A DNA stretch of 64,000 nucleotides from Anastatus disparis (GCA_017163975.1 JAFFSR010000221.1:7254001-7318000), one strand, 5' to 3'. Shown: positions 13,176 to 27,196, counted from the stretch's first letter. The notes: a model not told the origin generated them from the letters alone. Program-made: numbers and translations.

Positions 13176-13376
13176 TTTTTTTATTTTATTTGACGTCGCT
13201 GTATTTGTGCCATCATTGCGATGCTAATTAGCGACGGAGGGCGTATCAGTGTGTCTGTGGATAAAGCACATGTGAGGTACAGTGGTGCTTGTATAAATCG
13301 GCTGAGAAAGGGATTTGAACTCGGGATCTCGAGGTTACGAGTCCATCACTCTACCGAGTGAGCCACTGACGATCTC
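13176..13376 (-). repeat. tRNA-derived SINE, family 1, copy 4
   Basis: Reverse copy with the tail TTTATTTTATTTGACGTCGC at the left, the TTAGCGACGGAG block at about 13218, GTGAGGTACAGTGGTGCTTG and the tRNA-like head (TTTGAACTCGGG; GTGAGCCACTGACGATCTC) at the right. It keeps all family blocks with scattered substitutions. Confidence 0.9.
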
Positions 13377-13951
13377 ATATTCTTAATTCTATTTATTGAG
13401 AAAAACATATATTGGAAAGCTGTACTTTCTGGATTTAAAATTTTGTTTAATGTTATAAAAATTAAAAATGTTATTTTTTTATGAATATGTTTAAAATAAA
13501 CTTTTGAAACAATTCAATAAATAAATTAAATTTTTTTAAATTTAAAGAATTAATAAAATGTCATTTTTTGCACTTTACAGAAGCGTACATAGTTTTCTGT
13601 CCATGTATTTTCTATAAATAGTCATTGTTCAGGTATTTTGACTTTTTATTAATTTAAATATTCAATTTATCAAAACAACGAATATTTTGTTTTTTATATA
13701 TTCATTATCAGATTCGGGCATAGTAACTGAGGATTATATAGCCTCAGTTATTGTGCCTGTTATTTGTTATTAGCAATTTGAATAAAATATTTAGTGCTTC
13801 ATTTTGAATTAACAGCACAGAAGTTTTTAACTGATCTGGCTAACAGATATTTATTTTATGACAGCATGTCCACTTCAGCGAACGTAAAATATAAAAAATT
13901 TGCAAAGTTCTTGTTTTGAATTAAATTTAAGTATATAAATATGTATGCACC
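13377..13951. other. AT-rich intergenic DNA, no gene seen
   Basis: No coding signal or repeat beyond a short imperfect palindrome around 13724-13760 (ACTGAGG... CCTCAGT). Confidence 0.45.
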
Positions 13952-14043
13952 CTGGTAGAAATTTAACCATTCGTTGGCCAAAAAATGGTTTATTCTCTAA
14001 AATTAGCCATTTTTTGGCCAACGAATGGTTAAATTTCTACCAG
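13952..14043. mobile_element. 92-bp near-perfect hairpin (MITE-like)
   Basis: Two 39-base arms (13952-13990 and 14005-14043) are complementary at 38 of 39 positions around a 14-base loop; the exception is a position that would be G:U in RNA. The outer ends read CTGGTAGAAATTTAACC. The length and near-identity of the arms point to a recently inserted fold-back MITE. A hairpin-RNA or microRNA-like precursor is an alternative that the sequence alone cannot exclude. Confidence 0.75.
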
Positions 14044-17000
14044 AGCATGAAACAATTAGATATCTCTTTAAGATAAGGAAAGATTAAGCTCGGCAAAAAT
14101 ATACATTCTAATCAACGTGCTATAACTAACTACATTTATTTATTTTTAATATTATAAAGAAAATCCTTTTTATCACATTTTGAAATTGTGAATGTAAATT
14201 GACGATAAAATTAAACAAATTTTAAATCTAATAAATGTATATTCAATTGTTCTATTAATTTATGGTTAATAAAACACAATTAATTATAATAACACAAAGT
14301 AATGAATATGCATAGCAAAACAAGTTTAATGAAACTGATCAATTGCATATTTGTACAATAAACAAATCTCTCGATTGAGTTATACAAATGTGATCCGAAA
14401 TCAGTAATTCATATTATTATAGTCAGGTTTGTTAATAATGTTTGTTTATTTTTAGCGCATGAAGAAAATATTTCTGTAAGTATCATCACTGTGAAAATCA
14501 TGGTAATCTTGAGATGATGAAAAAATTTCGAGAATCTTTCAGAGATATTTTTTTCAATGAGAAATCCTATAACACTAACAATTAATAATTTTCACGAGAA
14601 ATTCAATAAATTTTTATTTTAAATAACACCGTATAAAACAATAACTAAAGCTATTCTTTAATCTGGCCTAATTAAATGGTACTGCGGATCGAAACCTGAC
14701 TCAGAATAAGTTTGCGTAGTGGAAGGAGTCTCACTCGAGCGTAAAGTTGAGAAAGTACTCTTGTTGAAATTGATCTTATTGAAAAAGGACACTGTACTTG
14801 TTTGTTAATACTATTGTCACATATTATAATATTGCACATATTGATATTACCAATAAATAAACTAAAACTAATGATACTTTAAACGTAAGTCATAATATAA
14901 TGTATGTAATGAAACTAATTTAAAATTCGTTCATTTAATTGAAACAATAAAAATAAATAAAAAATAAATATAGTATAATAAAAGTCACAAAAACTAAATT
15001 TATACTAATGAATAATTAATGAAAATATAAAACCATACAAGAATGAATTAAACCAATGAACCAATAAAAAATAGTAAAAAATTCTAGCATTCTAATTTTT
15101 GGTATTAATAATTATGATTACAATATTGTTGTATCTAACACGTAAGTTTCTTTTTTTTAGAATTTTTTTTCCCATTTTTATTCTTAGAGCTAACTAATTT
15201 TTTATTTTTGTCAATCATTTTGCCATGTATCATTACTTCTCACGACTTATAATATAATTTATATATTTTTAATTTATGTCTTTTTTTTGTTACTGTACAT
15301 GAATTTGATTATATAGCAGCTTACACAATATGTTTTTCCTCTTCTTTTGAATAAAAAAGAGAATTATGGTTTCAAATCATGGTAATAATTAGAATATTCA
15401 AATTTCTATATAATTCAATTTTTTTTTTACAATCGTAAGAAGCACGAATTATTATTCAAACGAGTTATAGATCTTTGAATTAATCTAATTTAAAATTGTT
15501 TCTGTTCATGCATAAAGTTTTGAAAAATATCGAGCATTTTTTTGCCTTTTCATTAGAATAAACCTTACGAAAACACAAAGAGATCTCTGAAATTTAATCT
15601 GAAATATTTTTAAGGTGATAAATTAAATTCTTAACTCAGCAGTATTAAATTTTTTATATCAATAAAAAATTTTTCTTAGATTTAAGATATTAGACAAATG
15701 ATAATTCAGATATGAATGCAACATTTTATTTAATAATAAATTTAATCTGTTATTCCGAATGTTATTAAGTAAACGATAAATTTAAAATTGTTATGAAAGG
15801 ATGGAAAAGAATCCTATAAAAAATTAATGCAAATTTAAATTTAAATCAAACTTTAGATACCATCATGATAAAAACTTTAGTCATAGCTTCAAATACACGA
15901 TGATAAATAAACCTTATTTAATGCACCTATTTTAAATTACCCGTTTTTTGTTTACTGCTGTAATCCATTTTAATCTTAATGCATTTTTGAGTAAAAAAAA
16001 TATTTTTCAAAATTTACAAAAAACTTGAAAAAGCTATTGAATTGACTGCATTTTAAATGTTTATGAATTTTTAATATTACGTGTTTTTGTAAGTAAAGGT
16101 AAGTAGTTTGATGTATTTTTTATGATAAAAACTTGCTGCTTTACATAGCATTAATAATTCACATTTAAAAAAAAAACAAACACAAGTAATTTAATAAACA
16201 TTGAAATACATATGAATTGAAGGTCAAATCTATGCACAGTGTTTAAAATAACATCTTTAGAAAAAATCAAGTTTTGTTACAGACAAGAAAATTGTCTTAC
16301 ATATATTGTAACGCCAGTCAAGGTTCGACATGTTTTTTCATTTATTTATAACTCTTTATTCCTAATTTATTTCTAATCAATTTCACATTGAATGGCTTGA
16401 GATTATTTTAAAAATATATTTTAAATGATGTCATTTTTTTTAAGTCTCAAATTATGAATTAAATACTTCAATTTTTTTTATCACCGCGTAAAATTGATAA
16501 TTTTTTTCTGATACTTATGCAATTCTAATGCAATCAGTAAAGATTGTATCCCGAAAATTCTTTTAAAATTGAAACAATATGAATATGTGAAGAATACCGT
16601 AATAATATAGGTCTGACATTTTTCTACTGTAGCCCATTTTTATCACAGAAAAAAGTGATACATCTTTAAAGATAATCCTAACTTTTATTGTTCCAATTGA
16701 CAATTAATCCGTCAAATAAATCTATATGAATTTATTTAATATGTATAAACGAGCTTTAAAAAGAAATTTAATTTAAAAATTTAAGTCTTTTTTTATACAA
16801 CAATGATTCAAGAAATGTATGTTTCTTAACACTATTGTAAAGAAGAAATTCTGAACATTCTAATTAATAATACTTACAAATCTCAAAGTACTTTCTTATT
16901 AAAAAATTCTTTTTATTTATAAAAATATAAGATTATCAGAGCCTTGAAAAACTTATTATTAATCACACACAGAAAAGCATTTTGAATTTCAAAAAAGGAC

Positions 17001-17690
17001 GGAGATTAGTGTCAAAGCACAGATATACAGTTCAAACTTCATTGAACTATTTATAAATTAATTTATAAAAATTTTTCAACCTATAAATTTAAATATTAAA
17101 CAATTTTTATTACAAAAGTTGTCATCTTTACTACGCTGACGTTGGAACTATTTTAATGTTTTTATTGTAAATGCTAATTTTCAAGTAGTTTTAAATTCAC
17201 TAAATTTTTCTTTCAAATATCATATATTACATTTTATTTCGCTATATTTAAATGAATAAAATAAATTTCATTTAATGGAAGTACAATAAAATACATCCTT
17301 TTTGGCTAGTTCCTTGTACTAAATGAAAAACAAGGCAATGAATTAAATTCAGAATAGTTTTTTACGATACTAATCCTAAAATACCTGCGAAATTCTAGGA
17401 TGGGTTATCGATAAAATATTTAACAAGGAAAATTCAGATTCATATCATCGTTAATACTTGACCTTTGGAACTTTCAGGATGACGTTATTACTCTTATTCC
17501 TTAACCAATGGTTGTAGGACTTGTGATTTTACAGTAGTTTCCTCTGTTAATAGATGTATGTTTAAAAATTAAAAAATTAACAATATAGAGTGGTCAAGAA
17601 AGAAAATTTTATCGCTGAATTGAAAATTATATGACCACGCAAGGGTAAAGGTTAGGGTCATTATGTTGACAATTTCTATAAACAAATAGT
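14044..17690. other. AT-rich intergenic DNA, no gene seen
   Basis: A stretch at about 14660-14770 is less AT-rich than average but has no open frame or known motif. No gene is supported. Confidence 0.45.
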
Positions 17691-17820
17691 ACATTATGCA
17701 ACTAGCGAGTAAAGTCCTACATTTCTCCCGAGGGGAAGTTTGCGACCCAAGCAAGTGAAGCGAAGGGAGCAAATTCCCGAGGGAGAAATTAGACTTTACT
17801 CCCGAATCGCATATTATGCT
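17691..17820. mobile_element. Fold-back element with GC-rich arms
   Basis: The left arm (about 17691-17755) and right arm (about 17760-17820) are imperfect reverse complements. Matching blocks include GAGTAAAGTC, ATTTCTCCC and CATTATGC near the ends, with GCAAGTGAAGCGAAGGGAG at the centre. A related arrangement occurs at 53161-53299. No protein is encoded. It is probably a non-autonomous DNA element. Confidence 0.6.
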
Positions 17821-17993
17821 TTATTCCTACCTCAACTATTAAAAAAGTTCAAATCTGTTCAATTTTATAAGTTTTAAAATTAGCGGGAGAAATGGCTAGT
17901 TCTCCCGCAAAATTTTAGTAGATAGAAAGATCTTTCTTTTGGCCCACTTTTCGAGTTAATAATGAGGTCTATTTCTGTTGAGGTAGGAATAAA
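17820..17993. mobile_element. 174-bp element with 17-bp perfect terminal inverted repeats
   Basis: TTTATTCCTACCTCAAC at 17820-17836 is perfectly inverted at 17977-17993. Inside are a GC-rich hairpin (GCGGGAGA at 17883-17890 paired with TCTCCCGC at 17901-17908) and a GAAAGATCTTTC palindrome at 17925-17936. It abuts the fold-back element on its left, so the two may be one composite insertion of about 300 bp. Confidence 0.65.
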
Positions 17994-18940
17994 TATTATT
18001 TTTTTCAGTTTGTATAAGCTTGCATCCAAAGTGATTTAATCAAAATTTTAATACATATTATAAAAACAATTCATCTTGAAAATTGAAGATTATTAAAATT
18101 TTAGATAAATTATTAAACTTCGAGAATTGTAGATGATAAATTTCGCTTTTACGCAAAATAATTTATTTAAATTCAATTGAAATTTCAAAACTTTTTATAG
18201 GATTGCATAATTAAAACTAATATTTTATTTAAAAGAATGTGTCAAATAGAAATAACTTAACTTTCAAGAAAACTAAAATTATGTCTTTAAAAAAGGATAC
18301 TTTTTAAATATTGATTCAAATTATAGAATAGATATTCCAAAAATTAAATTTAAATTTAAATGTCCTAATTTTCGTAAGCAATTTGATAAAAATGAGAATA
18401 ATTCGTCTAATAAAGAAATTTTTTTCAATTTCATGTACGCATTTTTTTAACATACCTCTTATATTCAAATATTTTTGTATACAGAATTTTTCAATCATTT
18501 AAAATCTATATTTTAATTTCAAGAATTTTATCTACAAAAAATAAAATAATAAACGAATGAATCATAGACAAATATATAAAATTATTCCAAACTTGTCAAT
18601 ACTTTTTATAATAATAACGCATGAAAATAATTTTCTACTTAATCTTATTGTATGCACGCAAATATATAGAGCAATACTATCACATGACGGGAAAAGCCCA
18701 ATACGAGGGCGCTTCTCACTCATAACATAGGGTTAACTTAGTTCTTTAAGTCAAACATTTCTCTGTTCTTTAAAACGACGATAAGTTAAAAAAAAAGAGC
18801 TACAACAGAGAAACAAAGAGCCGTGCTTTTTAAAACGGAATGACATTTATGTATAGTAGAAAACAAGTACGCAAGAGCGAGACGAAATGAGTCCAATGAG
18901 TTCATACTATTCTAAGCCCAGTGTACAAGCAACACTCGAC
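17994..18940. other. Intergenic DNA leading to the candidate promoter
   Basis: AT-rich to about 18680. Base composition then becomes more balanced to about 18980 (GACGGGAAAAGCCC, GAGGGCGCTTCTCACTC), which fits a regulatory region upstream of the initiator at 18942. Confidence 0.4.
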
Positions 18941-18941
18941 T

Positions 18942-18976
18942 TCAGTCAGCCGCCAGTGTTCGCCGCGCGCAGACAT
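18942..18976 (+). promoter_or_regulatory. Candidate core promoter: initiator plus DPE
   Basis: TCAGTC at 18942-18947 matches the insect initiator TCAKTY with A+1 at 18944. AGACAT at 18971-18976 matches the DPE consensus RGWYVT and begins exactly at +28, the spacing these elements need. Between them is a CpG-rich block (CGCCGCGCGC) that is rare in this AT-rich window. A good donor, AT|GTGAGT, lies at 19221. I infer a possible distal promoter of the ABCG gene, 10.2 kb before its ATG; no transcript evidence is available here. Confidence 0.5.
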
Positions 18977-19220
18977 AATAGATATATGTATAGAAACATA
19001 TATACACATTGACACATGTATTTTTAACGCGGGTGATTTTAGTTATATCAAATAAAACATTTTTCTATTTTCTAATTACGAACGCTTTTGTTCCTCATAA
19101 GTGTTGCTATGATATAAATATTTTTTATGGATTGTTTAGTTGTTTAACACTGAAGATAAAGGACCGAACTTGTGTCTGTATGATATCAATTTTAAACTAT
19201 CGAGAATCTCTTAGAAAAAT
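18944..19220 (+). other. Possible noncoding first exon of the ABCG gene
   Basis: Bounded by the predicted start at 18944 and a GTGAGT donor at 19221. The exon would be about 277 nt, contains several short ATG frames, and would splice to the acceptor at 28880 if it belongs to the ABCG gene. This is inference from promoter and splice motifs only. Confidence 0.3.
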
Positions 19221-21179
19221 GTGAGTATACTAATAGTTAAGTCATTTCGGTTATTTAAAACGAACTTGAAACTATCAATAAAATTACGTTACTTTCGTTC
19301 TTTTTTTAAACTTTTAAACTTGTTTTTAAAAAACTTTTGATTAAATATTGATATGCCAAGAACTATAGACTTTTCTTTTAATTTATTGTTAGAAAAAATT
19401 TTTAATGATCTATAATGATAATGAAAGTGGGTTAAAGTATATAAAAACAATGAATCTTTTATTTACCTTTTTCGCAACTATAACTTTTACTTTCACAACA
19501 AATGAAGAAATTAAAAATTATTTAAAGTTGTATTTATTTCAATTTTGACTAGAAAATTATTTTATATATTTTAGTAAATATTATTTTATAATAATTAAAA
19601 ACGCAATATTTAATAATTACGTAAATATAAACAGACTTTAAATTTTGTGCTGTTTTAACACTTTACAAAAGATTCTTGTGACCCTTTAAGTAAAAAAAAA
19701 TAATATACAAAATAAATTGCGTTACAAAATAGTAACAGTCATATCTGTAATACTTTATTGATCGGAATCTTTATAACGTCAAAATTATTATTCGAATAAT
19801 CGCAAATATAAAATTTAATTAAACTAATTTTATTACACTAAATTTAAAACTTTTGTCTTGCATTATATACATTAAAATTTCTCTACTTTGCAATGTGAAA
19901 AATTTTAATCTTATTGAGATTAATTTATTTATGAATAAAAGTTACACATTCAAAGCGATCCTATGAGATAAGAAAACACGTGTATTTGAGTATAAGTCAT
20001 TGCCTTTCATTGATAAATTTGTTATTTTTTATATTTATTTTGACATTTGATTCAACAATTTGTTTCTATTGTATTAAAAATATATAGCAATTATTCAATA
20101 TTTAATTTCACCATAATCAATATAGAAATCATATTACTTTTTGTAATCTAAATTACGTCATAATAGATAATAAAAGGCGGTAATTTCAAAAAATTTAGAA
20201 TCTAATAAAATTAATTTTGAAGCTCTAGAGTATGTATGATTATAAAATTAATTTTTGTTGTAACGATAATATATAATTTATTTATCAATGTTTTCAAAGT
20301 GAAGAATTCTTTTATTGGAGATGCATAAAAAACGCAAATAATAGAACAAATATTCATTGTTTTCATAAATTTTCTTCTATATTTACGTACGGTTGTTATT
20401 TTAAGTTTTTTCACACTTGGATAAATTTCGAACCTTCATGTTTTCAATATTCTAAATGTACATAATTAAAAATTCCAAATGCTTTAGTTAGAATTACAAA
20501 ATTTGTAAATTATTTAAGATACATGCGATTTAGCATGCAGTCTAAATTTATTATCAATCAGTTACGAAATGTTAAATTTCATGTAAGCAATACGTAAACA
20601 TTGAATTTTTCCTCTTTTATTATCAAATTTTTTAATAGGACAACAAGTATTTGTTTTAAAATTTCAAGACTCATTTTCCCTATTAAATATTCATCAAACT
20701 ATAAAGATAGAAATTTCGGAAAATTTTTATTGGTTGTGATTGAATTTTAATCCAACGTGATTATTACACTTTATTCTAGGAATGTAAAGTTTAGTTTGAT
20801 GCGTTAAAAATAAATGTAACAAACCATTATGCAATGGAAAATTTCAAGTTTAAACTTGGTACCTTTTTGCCAATTCTTACATCAATTTCGTAAATACAAA
20901 GACGCAAAAATTTAAATACAATTCTTCATTTGACTTGGATTAATGAACGAGAGTATTCTTATAACGTCATGAAAAATTTTTCATGTTAGAAAATGTTTTT
21001 TTTTACAAAAATTTATCATTGCCATAGAAATTTTTAGATTTATAAACGAATAGAACAATGCGAATTTAAATTACCAACATAGTATTTACTATACTTATTT
21101 ATTTTATAAAAACTTGTCAATTAAAAAAATCGAATCAGATTTAAATAAATTGCAATCACCTCAAAATCTTAACTATAAA

Positions 21180-21480
21180 AGTTTATTCGCCGGTCTGCCA
21201 TCTGCCATGCCTAACTCACCAAAATAACAAAGTCAATGTTTTATATGTCTATTAGACACGCATATTGCGTACGCATACGCACAGCCAGCCACCCACACCA
21301 GCATGCGACTAAATACGTCATCGTATCAGTCACATAGGGTCACAAGGCGCGTTCACTCGCAAGCACAGCAGAGCATTCGTATATATATAACCATCAGTGC
21401 GTATATACTCATAACAACGAGGAGGCGTAATATACATTCCCCTTTCTTCTCTCATTTCCTGCTTCCTGCGCCGCATTACT
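21180..21480 (+). promoter_or_regulatory. Possible alternative promoter region
   Basis: This block is clearly richer in G, C and CpG than its surroundings. It contains an initiator match TCAGTC at 21326-21331 and another TCAGTG at about 21394, with a TATATATA run just before the second. The TATA run is too close to the second initiator for standard spacing, and no DPE is at +28 of the first. The call therefore rests mainly on composition. Confidence 0.25.
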
Positions 21481-24400
21481 TTCGTTCATGGAATCTGCAT
21501 TTAATGCTCTTGCGTTTGTAATTTCATTTATGTTTGACATACATATTTAACTTTTTATTTTATCCCTTTTTTTTCGACTTATCAATTTTTATGTCTCGCG
21601 AATGCCGCTTTTTTTTATTAAATTTGAAGAAAACACTGCGAACGCGAGAAACCGTATATGTTTGTGTACGTGTGCGTACATATACATTGTTTCGAAAGTG
21701 AACACTCGATGAATCGTAATGATATTAATGCACATGAATCATGTGTAATACGTTGATGTATGTTTTGGCCGATTGTGTATTCAAGGTTCTATAATTGTGC
21801 TTAACTAAATACGCATTCTAATTAAATAATATTTTATTTATCTTTAAATAAATTAATAATACAAATTTGAAATTTTTTATAACTAATAAGAAAAAAAAAT
21901 TTTTATCATAGTTAACAAATTAATAATAATTATTTTTAAATAACGAAAAATTTAATTTTAATGTAATTGGATTGAATTCCTTCTCTAGCTTTGAAACAAA
22001 AAACGTGACTTCTCTAAACACAAATGTTCTCTAATAGTATACTATATGAGTCTATTAACGTCAGGTATTAGTTATGCTCGACGTAAGATTAAAATTAGGC
22101 CCAGGATGTATTCACCGTCGCGAGATCCCTTTAAAAATGACTATATGATTTATGCGTTATTAGTGACATTGTAGCTTTCCGGAGTCTTTATCTTTATTCT
22201 GAATAGTTTTTTAAATATCATGCTGTTTATTGGTTTAAGTAGAAGGCTATGAAATAGCGATGTCTTCAAACTTTTAAATTAAAAATCAATAGTTTTAGAA
22301 AACTGTAATTTCGGTATATTACAATTCTTGTTTCAAGACATTTTAAGTTGAAAGATTTAAAAAAATATTTTTAAATAGTTTATCTTAAAAATAATCAATT
22401 ATAGAGGAATTAGTTAATCCATTAAGTTCTTTTTAAAAGAAAAAAAAGATCGCCCTTACGCAATTAGTTATGAGAATAATTAAAACTTATTTAGATAAAA
22501 ATAGCTTGACAATTTAAAACAATAATATTATTCTTATCATTTTGAATCAAAATTTTTTATCAAGAAGAAAAAAACTGAAATTTCACTGCTATTATTAAAA
22601 GTTTGAGTCATAGATACAACAACTTGAAATATTAAGAATTTATGTCACTTTGAAATTCAGCTAATTTTGTAAATTACTATGTAATTAGGAACCAAGAACA
22701 TGGAGACATACTTACGTTATTCTAAATCCCCCATTGTACACAAAGTATAGTTTTTTTAAATTAAAGATACTATAATTAGAAAAATGTATAAATAATTTTT
22801 GTGCCAATGAATATTCTTATGTTTTATTTCATTTATTTTCCCCAAATATTCTTTTAGCGTATGTTTCTACATTGATGTAAATACGTAATTATTTAGAAAT
22901 ACTTTGAAAGATGAGGGCGTTTGAAACTAAAATACTTTTATTATTTCCGCAATCATTATAATATGTAAAATCTTACGTAAGGTTTTATTGATAATTTAAA
23001 AAAAAGACACGTGAACATAAAATTTCAATTAAATTAGTTAATCTTGTACTTTTAAAATATATTTATGGCTCAAATCAACATTCCGATTTACCTGAAAAAA
23101 AATAGTTTTTGATCCAATACTATTTTTAATATCTATCAAAAAAGTACTGAATATAAATTACACGAAATCTAATAAATCTCGATGTTAATCAAGCCACGTG
23201 GTACTAACTTAAAAAAAATTAATGAATTTTTAATTAGTATTTTTTGAATCACGTTTTATATTTCCTTAATCAAAATATCTAATATCAAATTTTTCTATAT
23301 TTTAGATTTTTTATATGAAATGCTATTTATATTTATAATTATATTACGAAATATATTATTATTCTTTCATTAACGTTAAATGAGAAAAAACTTTTTTTGA
23401 AGAAGTACAATCGTATCTCATTATAAAGTAGATAAAATTATGAGGAATGTGGATACTTTTTAAATGAAATTATAGACTAATTTTTCGGTCAACATATTAA
23501 AATGTTCAATTGAAACAAAATGTCAAATTGAAGATTATTTTCATGATAATTAATTTGGTTAATGTTGTTATTAATTATTTCCTTCGAGTAATTAGGCTTC
23601 AATGTTTTTTTTAACAATATAATAATAATATGACAAATTATTTTGAGCAAAATAATATAACAAATTATATCTTTCGGCTTATTTTATTTTAGAAACATTT
23701 GTAAGCTATTTGTATTATTTTTTGCTGGAATAAAAAATCTTTATAAATTATTAATGCATTATTAGATTGTGAGTAACATGTCTGCTTCGCATGTACATAA
23801 ATTTTAAGTTCAACTTTTTTATAACTTAAAATGTTTAAATGTAAATTTTTCTGTTATTATTATTTATAAATAAATGATATTCTTAAATTTTTATATAAAA
23901 ATTGTTTATGTATAAACAATTTTGCTACCCATAACATCTTAAATAGACAATAGTATATATGAACTTAATCGTTTGATAATGAAAGGATATATTTTTGAAT
24001 TTAATTTTACGATTTTTGATTAATACTTATACCTTACGAGCGTCATGACTAATAATAGTTCAATTCTCAGAAATTTCAGCGATTAATAAAAATTTTAGAA
24101 ATTAGAAACAAAATTACAAACTTGAATAAATTGTATACTTATTTGATGCGGTGCACAGTAGTTTAGATCATTACGGAACACTTTAATATCTTCATTTCTT
24201 ACTAAAGTAATAATTTTGAAATTTCTCAGATCTATAATAACGTTTAAAAATAAAATCCAGCTATTTCTGTTTCTTAAACCAAAAGAAAATTAGTTATTTA
24301 ACCCTATCTGTGTTAAATAACGATAATTCATCGGAACTATTTAGGTCTCTTATCTGAATCTTGCTCGAGAATCTCAATTTAATATGTATAAGTATTTCGA

Positions 24401-27152
24401 TAAATAAAAATAATAACATATTTCACGAATTCTGTTATCATGATCAATAGAAACAACTTACAAAGTCAAATTAGAAAAACAATTTATCTCTGAAAAAATG
24501 ACTTTTAAACGACAGTTCTTTAATTTATTCAATTATTAGCAATTATTTTATGTTATTTATTTTCTAAATAAATATCATTAATCAGACTCAGATTTCGCGT
24601 TGAATCTTCATAGGGTTCCTGTTATAAACTAAATATTTTATTTTCAACAAGTTCTTATTAATTAACTTTAGGCTGAATTTCGATTACTCGTTTGACTGTT
24701 ACATTCATAAATAAACAATACGTTGAACAATTTTTTATAAAAAAAAAATTTTTATATCAAACAAAAAATTGATCGTTAGTTTAAAATTTATTTGACTAAC
24801 AATTTATATTTATCATTGATATTTTAAACGAGTTTTTCTCTATTCTACGAATAAAAATTTCTTTTATTACTAAATTTTTATGAATTCATAATTCAAACTT
24901 GATAATAAAAATTAATAAATAATTTAAATTTTAAATATTAAATACATTTATGAATTCACACGTGGGAAAAATATTTCTAAATAAGACCGGAACAGCATCC
25001 TTAAAGGGAATTGTATGATTTTATAATCATGAGACTCAGGATATCTAACTTAGACAATGTTTATTAATAAGTTTATGGTATTTCTTTATCTTTAAAGCAA
25101 CAATGGAATTTTTTCTAGCGCTTAAGGGTATTTAGACTTTGATCACTACGCATATCTATATGACTGGATTAACTTATATACAGTTTCAATTGTTTTGATT
25201 ACGTAAAAATTAGGTTAATGATACAACGTAATTGATTACTATAAATATGACACTGATGATGTGTTACGTTTCACAAAATATTGATTGTTATCATTTACAA
25301 TATTATATGTTTTTTTCATTTTTTAAAGCAGGCTAAAATCTTTTAGCATGAAACTTATAGTAATAAATCGAAAAAAAATTTGAAATAAAGAATTTAAGAT
25401 TCATAATTATACAATACTTATAAGTCTTGAAATATAATCGTGAATATTTTCTTTAACGATTGCTTAAATAAAAGTGCTACTGCTTTTTTTCCATGCCCTT
25501 GGCCGTCGCAGTTTTTCTTGATCAATCGGTCTTTGTTTTTTTTATTTCAGCTACGGCTTTTGTTTCAAGTGTTGTCCATGAGTTTGAAAATAATGACCCA
25601 CGAGTAACCTTTAAAAAAACACTAATGCAAATAATCATTGCAAGACAATTCATTGCATTCTTTTATCCGTCTCTTATAGTAATAAAATTATAAATCAGCT
25701 TGATAATTCGAAACTACTTGATTATTTAAAAATTCAGTGCCATACGAGATTATTAGTTTCCTCAAAATCAATTTTTTAACCTCATAAGAAAGCACGTAGC
25801 TCTAAAATAGATAATAAACAGCTTATATTAGGGAAAATCTCTAAATTTTATTGATTTCTAAAAGAGTGAAGCGTATTATCATAACAAAGCAGATTAAACA
25901 TCAAAATCAATGTCTAATGGGGGAATGGCACTTGAAACTGACCTTGGGTTACTTTTCCTATGAGTTTCCATCAGATTAGATTAATAATTAGGTTAATTTT
26001 AATGTGGTCAGATTAGCAATTATCGTATCTCGTCCTATTTGTCACATAAGAGCACGCTTTGATATGAACTTTACTTAATATTACTTTGTTATTTGTTGGA
26101 AAATTTGATTAAAGAAGCCACGAGCTTTGCCATTTTCACACATTTAATTAATAAATTAAATTCATGTTAAATTTGAACAATCTGCATTAAAAAATTTGTT
26201 ATGAAACTTTTTTAGAACATTTAAATAAAAGAAAATATATGAATTTCTAATAAATTTACTAAATTTCGACTATATATATATAAATGAATTCAAAGTAAAA
26301 TTAAAACTTTATTTAGTAAAAAAAATCAAAACTAATCAAGTCTAATTAAAATTGAAGAGTCAATACCTTTTTAAAATATTCAAAACAAATAACTTGCCGC
26401 ACTTCCATTAGATATGGCCCTAAACGCCGAAGACAGCTTAAGAAAAATCGGGAAATATTAAATGCACTTATGGTCGCGGTTCAGTGACCTTTGGCGTCTC
26501 TACTAAGATGTTCAAGAATCTTTTCCTTATATACATGAGTAAGATTTTTTCATTATATTTATTTATATTTTGTACTCGCACTGAATATTCATATAATTTT
26601 TTTTAGTTGGTAAATAATTTTTTTATTTTGACACTATTATTATTTATGATTCGCGAAGAATTAAATATTTAAATAATTTTAAAACATGAAATTTTATTCA
26701 TCTAAAAACACGAATCATTAATAATTTGTTTTGGAAGAAAGTTTATTTCTAGTTATTTTTGTTAAATTTTATTTAGTTAATATTGATATTTTTACTTGCT
26801 TTTATAAATGTAAATGATTAAGAAAAATGAATATCTTATTAAAAAAATTTATTTTTTCATTATTTCTTTAACTTACGTTGAATTTATACAAATAACTCTT
26901 TTTTTATTTAATTATCGATTTATTAAAATTCAGTGAATACAAACGCATATTACAAGTAGTAGCAAGAAAAGCAATACACCAAATCTGGTTACGAATTCGA
27001 TTTTCGTAATCAAAAAATCCAAAAATATTGTTTTGCAATAATACCCAACAAATTCGGATCAATGGAATTTCCAGCTCATAACCCTCGAGCTACGATCGTA
27101 TCCATAATTTTAAATGCACTAACACCTCAACTACTTGAACCAATAGCCACTT

Positions 27153-27158
<6 letters not shown>

Positions 27159-27193
<35 letters not shown>
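27159..27193. repeat. (TA)n microsatellite
   Basis: About 17 uninterrupted TA units. It is likely polymorphic and prone to sequencing or assembly length error. Confidence 0.95.
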
Positions 27194-27196
<3 letters not shown>

